Assembly: GCA_944548615.1 (NCBI GenBank)
Contig: OX155960.1
Coordinates: 9,420,799 to 9,484,798 of the forward strand
Length of the DNA: 64,000 bases
Direction of reading: 5' to 3'
Origin: Micropterix aruncella
Taxonomy: Eukaryota; Arthropoda; Insecta; Lepidoptera; Micropterigidae
The position numbers and the translations under genes are program-made. The notes under the pieces were generated by a model, which ran no database searches, had not been told where the DNA came from, and saw only the letters and a list, made by a program, of their open reading frames with translations. Positions 61,901-64,000 of this stretch are shown piece by piece (within the stretch, counting starts at the first letter, position 1; each line of letters starts with the position of its first letter).

Positions 61901-63927
61901 CCACCTGACTTAGCAGCACAGTCAAAAACCAGTCTTCTTTTGCCTGGTTTATTTTTATTTTCTACTTGAAAATGTGGTAAGAACCAGACTCGGTCTCCAG
62001 TAAACTTTTTGGATTCCGGACTTAATTTTATCGCATATCCTTTTGATATAAAATCCTGAATTTGTCTATCGTATTGTTTTGATAGTTCAGCGTCTTTACT
62101 TAGTCGTTTTTCGACCGAAATTAACCTTCGTTCAGCCATTTCCCGGCTAGGTGGTAATTTTATGTCATCAGCCTTCCATAATAGGCCTGTTTCCCAACGA
62201 TCGTTGCTAACCGTGGTGGTTGCTTTTAAAATAGCTTCGGCTCTCGCGTTTATATTTTGGCGGAATTTGCGCACATTAGGGCCTAATTCTTCCAATTGGA
62301 AATAGTCCCTAATTATGTCGTCCAATTTCACATCCGGTGAATTGTCACGAATGTGTGTCACTTGAGCTTGCGTAGATAAAGTTCCTCCCGAGCTACCTCC
62401 TAAAGTCCAACCTAATCGCGACGCAGTGGCAATTGGACCATTTGGGTTTCCTGCCTTAATAGTACGAGGAATTATGAGGTGCCAATGATCAATTCCTATT
62501 AAAAGCTTGGGTCTGCCGTTAATATCGCAGAGTGGCACTTCTGACAGATGCGGCCATTTTTGCAGCATTTGTTTAGCATTAAATTGCTGCCTAGGTAAGT
62601 TTAAACTATTAACAGTTCTGACACCTGTCAATGGAAAATAAGTTTTTCCATTAATCGGCCGTACTTCAATGTCGATCCGGTGCGTTGCTTCACTGTGCGT
62701 ATTCATTCCAGAAGCGCCTATTAAATTTAATTTACTAACTGGTCCTGTCGCGCCGATCTTGTCGGCGATTTCTGCTTCGATCAAGGTTACAGTCGACCCT
62801 TCATCGCAGAGCGCCAGTGTTTGATAGCATCCGTAAGGACCTCGTACCTCCACGGATGCGACTCGTAATAACATCTCAGTTGTATCATTCCAGGTACTAG
62901 CTACCGTATTGGATGAGCCGGCGATGTCTTCAACATTACTCGAGTTTTCATTGTTTTTATGTTCTTTATACTCTGTATGCAGAATAGTGTTGTGCGGTCG
63001 TCGACAACCATCTTTTCCACATGATATTTTAATGCGACAATCTCTATGACTATGACCTTTCCGCAGGCATTTTTTACAAAGATCTAATTTTTTCACCCAT
63101 TCCCATCGCTCATTAAGTGGTAGCGCGAGTAAATGTTTACAATCGTACGTTTTGTGGTTAGTTTTCCGACATTTTAAACATTCGGTTGTTTTTTCAATTT
63201 TACTTGATTGCGTCAAATTTACCGTCGGCGAATTAGTATCCGTCGGTGGTAAATTTTCGCTTTTTGACGTCGTATGTACGTGTTTTTTAAAGGGAGATTG
63301 CGCGCGATCACGTTTATAGGTTTGTTTAGATTTTGGTGGTTCTTCTTGAGCTGCGGCATCCAATATATTTTCTAACCAATTCCCAAAATCTAGTAATGTA
63401 GGATGCGCGCCGTAACCTGCGGAATACCATTGAAGACGCAGATGCTGTGGAAGTTTTAATATTAACTCTTTAAGGAGGGACGGGTTTATTAAATAGGCCT
63501 CATGACCCATATTCCTTAATGATTGTACAACATTGCAAACTACTGTACCAAATTCAACAAGCTTATACATTGAATCGCTTACCCCTATGACTGGTGTCCG
63601 TCTAGCTTCCTCCATTAATTCGTCGATTCGAGTGCTGGGACGCCCGAAACGGCGTTCTAGCATTCGTCTGATGTCTGGCACATTGCGCGGATCGAGCAGC
63701 ATTGCTCGTACAACGTCCCGCGCTTGCCCCTGTAGACTCTGCTGAAGACGAACTAAGTTGTCGGCGTTCGTAAAACCACACATCGCGGTTCCTTGGTCGA
63801 ATAGCGCGGCGTAGATTGGCCATTCACGTGAATCACCAGAAAAACGTGGCAAATCTTTTAACAAATTCGCCCGCGCACTATACAAATGCGACATACGCGT
63901 CGGAACTTCACTTTCACTGATCGGCAT
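58993..63927 (-). CDS. BEL/Pao retrotransposon Gag-Pol polyprotein
   Basis: 1644 codons without interruption. Gag capsid-like (DUF1759) region at about 30-180; CCHC knuckles ECLKCRKTNHKTYDC (249-263) and CKKCLRKGHSHRDC (284-297). An A17-type aspartic protease has the active site DEGS (375-378). Reverse transcriptase spans about 620-870 with FTADIKEMFLQV (707-718) and the YMDD box (787-790). RNase H is at ~968-1090 (FADAS, LPRLELQAA, WSDSR). The integrase has an HHCC zinc module (H281 to C1319 of the 1200s-1300s) and the catalytic triad D1352, D1414, E1464, then a C-terminal DUF5641 module. All core catalytic residues are present. The ATG at 63927 is followed closely by DUF1759, as usual. The 5' LTR and primer site lie right of the window, so intactness there is unknown. 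Confidence 0.92.
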   Translation of the reverse strand: MPISESEVPTRMSHLYSARANLLKDLPRFSGDSREWPIYAALFDQGTAMCGFTNADNLVRLQQSLQGQARDVVRAMLLDPRNVPDIRRMLERRFGRPSTRIDELMEEARRTPVIGVSDSMYKLVEFGTVVCNVVQSLRNMGHEAYLINPSLLKELILKLPQHLRLQWYSAGYGAHPTLLDFGNWLENILDAAAQEEPPKSKQTYKRDRAQSPFKKHVHTTSKSENLPPTDTNSPTVNLTQSSKIEKTTECLKCRKTNHKTYDCKHLLALPLNERWEWVKKLDLCKKCLRKGHSHRDCRIKISCGKDGCRRPHNTILHTEYKEHKNNENSSNVEDIAGSSNTVASTWNDTTEMLLRVASVEVRGPYGCYQTLALCDEGSTVTLIEAEIADKIGATGPVSKLNLIGASGMNTHSEATHRIDIEVRPINGKTYFPLTGVRTVNSLNLPRQQFNAKQMLQKWPHLSEVPLCDINGRPKLLIGIDHWHLIIPRTIKAGNPNGPIATASRLGWTLGGSSGGTLSTQAQVTHIRDNSPDVKLDDIIRDYFQLEELGPNVRKFRQNINARAEAILKATTTVSNDRWETGLLWKADDIKLPPSREMAERRLISVEKRLSKDAELSKQYDRQIQDFISKGYAIKLSPESKKFTGDRVWFLPHFQVENKNKPGKRRLVFDCAAKSGGTSLNDQLLPGPDLLNSLMGILFRFRQGRIAFTADIKEMFLQVRLLPEDAHSQRFLWRNMDLNKEPDEYLMRVVLFGSTSSPCSAQFVKNKNAERFEKTYPDAALAIKTKHYMDDYLDSSDDVKTAKRLIREVTYVHKKGGFDIVNWASNEPDVLTQTPIESQSKSSVTWSNEEQNERILGLKWIPTTDTLAFDTNFLKIPPYILNGQIRPSKRQTLQVVMSVFDPLGFLGPLAVKAKILLQNIWLEKCQWDEKISDHAFSKWEQWLADLHRVKNLKIPRCYQSMGNLTGKPQLHVFADASEKAYAAVAYARYTSTDGRICTTFIAGKNKVAPLKPLSLPRLELQAATLASRLAHIIKEQHTWEFGETILWSDSRTVLSWIQRDPRIFQVFVAHRLGEIDSLTNPSDWRWVPSKLNPADHATRDAVTNDDAIGNWIHGPNFLKLKTCDWPEDHNAFPSNEGNEELRRVHTVTVNEQLVEPIDIARFSKLFRLLRSTAWTLRFLDKCRKRGENHTYLSATEITRAEEYWLEKSQKDSFPYEIDALKNGNNLPKDSKLKFLNAYIDEKGILRVGGRLHQVKGVALEFRKPAILDSKHPYAKLIIQNQHEVAGHKGREFVANELRQRFWILRLRGAIRKIAFNCQQCRIDRAKPIPPKMADLPSVRLEHHIRPFTNIGLDFFGPVEVAVGRRREKRYGVLFCCMSTRAVHVEITHSLSTDATLMALKRMFARRGVPSIIYSDNGSNLHGTNNELKRALQSLNMEEIKAQNAIKNIIWHFITPTAAHMGGFYERLIQSVKRALYATLKEKVPRDETLLTLIAEAENSVNSRPLVHVSLDNQDEESLTPNHFLIGSSSGRLNVGIIDPESLCLKKQWQIAQIMANHFWNRFVKEYLPTLTQRSKWQNEVTPIKIGDLAFLVDPQYPRNMWLRGIITETFPGKDGQVRNVTIKCKGKYYKRPATKIAIFPSPENK

Positions 63928-64000
63928 TACAATCTTGTTTTTTGCAGTGTCCGTCGCAGCTATCGGTTCCGTGTTTCGTTGCGATTCTAGGTGTCGCGAT

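Overview
The window looks like transposon-dominated DNA of a moth or butterfly (Lepidoptera). It is AT-rich with no operon structure. It carries Helitron-type repeats with the common lepidopteran start TCCTACTAATATTATA, piggyBac-like elements with TTAA target duplications, many dead-on-arrival non-LTR retrotransposon 3' ends, a BEL/Pao LTR retrotransposon and a broken insect clip-domain serine protease. I found no intact host gene, rRNA, CRISPR array or confident tRNA. The near absence of host exons would fit a large intron, a gene-poor intergenic block or heterochromatin (for example W-linked sequence); the window alone cannot decide.

Layout. 1-2.7 kb: G-rich tracts, a deleted piggyBac-like element and a LINE tail. 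2.8-8.3 kb: dispersed repeats, three direct copies of a ~390 bp repeat, and a restriction-like-endonuclease-type LINE remnant (5.99-7.05 kb) with a perfect palindrome in it. 8.9-13.7 kb: a MITE with 3-bp target duplications, two near-complete copies of an unclassified 664-bp retroposon-like family, and a foldback element. 14.2-17.4 kb: a LINE tail, a protease/clip-domain chimeric pseudogene and a heavily decayed YqaJ-domain gene. 18.8-25.3 kb: a Helitron end, a piggyBac-like element, TTAA and TAA/TA MITEs, and Lep1-like repeats. 26-36 kb: LINE tails, a minisatellite-bearing element, and a hairpin element. 37-50 kb: second or third copies of several of these families, often inverted, plus a 1.2 kb TIR element and a possible LTR. 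50.3-51.7 kb: three copies of the 664-bp family stacked in alternating orientation. 51.7-57.3 kb: Helitron helicase and LINE fragments, including a LINE with an inverted 5' part. 57.57-64 kb: a BEL/Pao element on the minus strand with an open 1644-codon Gag-Pol and its 3' LTR; its 5' LTR lies beyond the window.

The only long open gene is the BEL/Pao polyprotein. The least explained structure is the 664-bp family: at least nine copies or pieces, two of exactly 664 bp flanked by 14-bp target duplications, and one rearranged copy with an inverted 5' part of the kind produced by target-primed reverse transcription.
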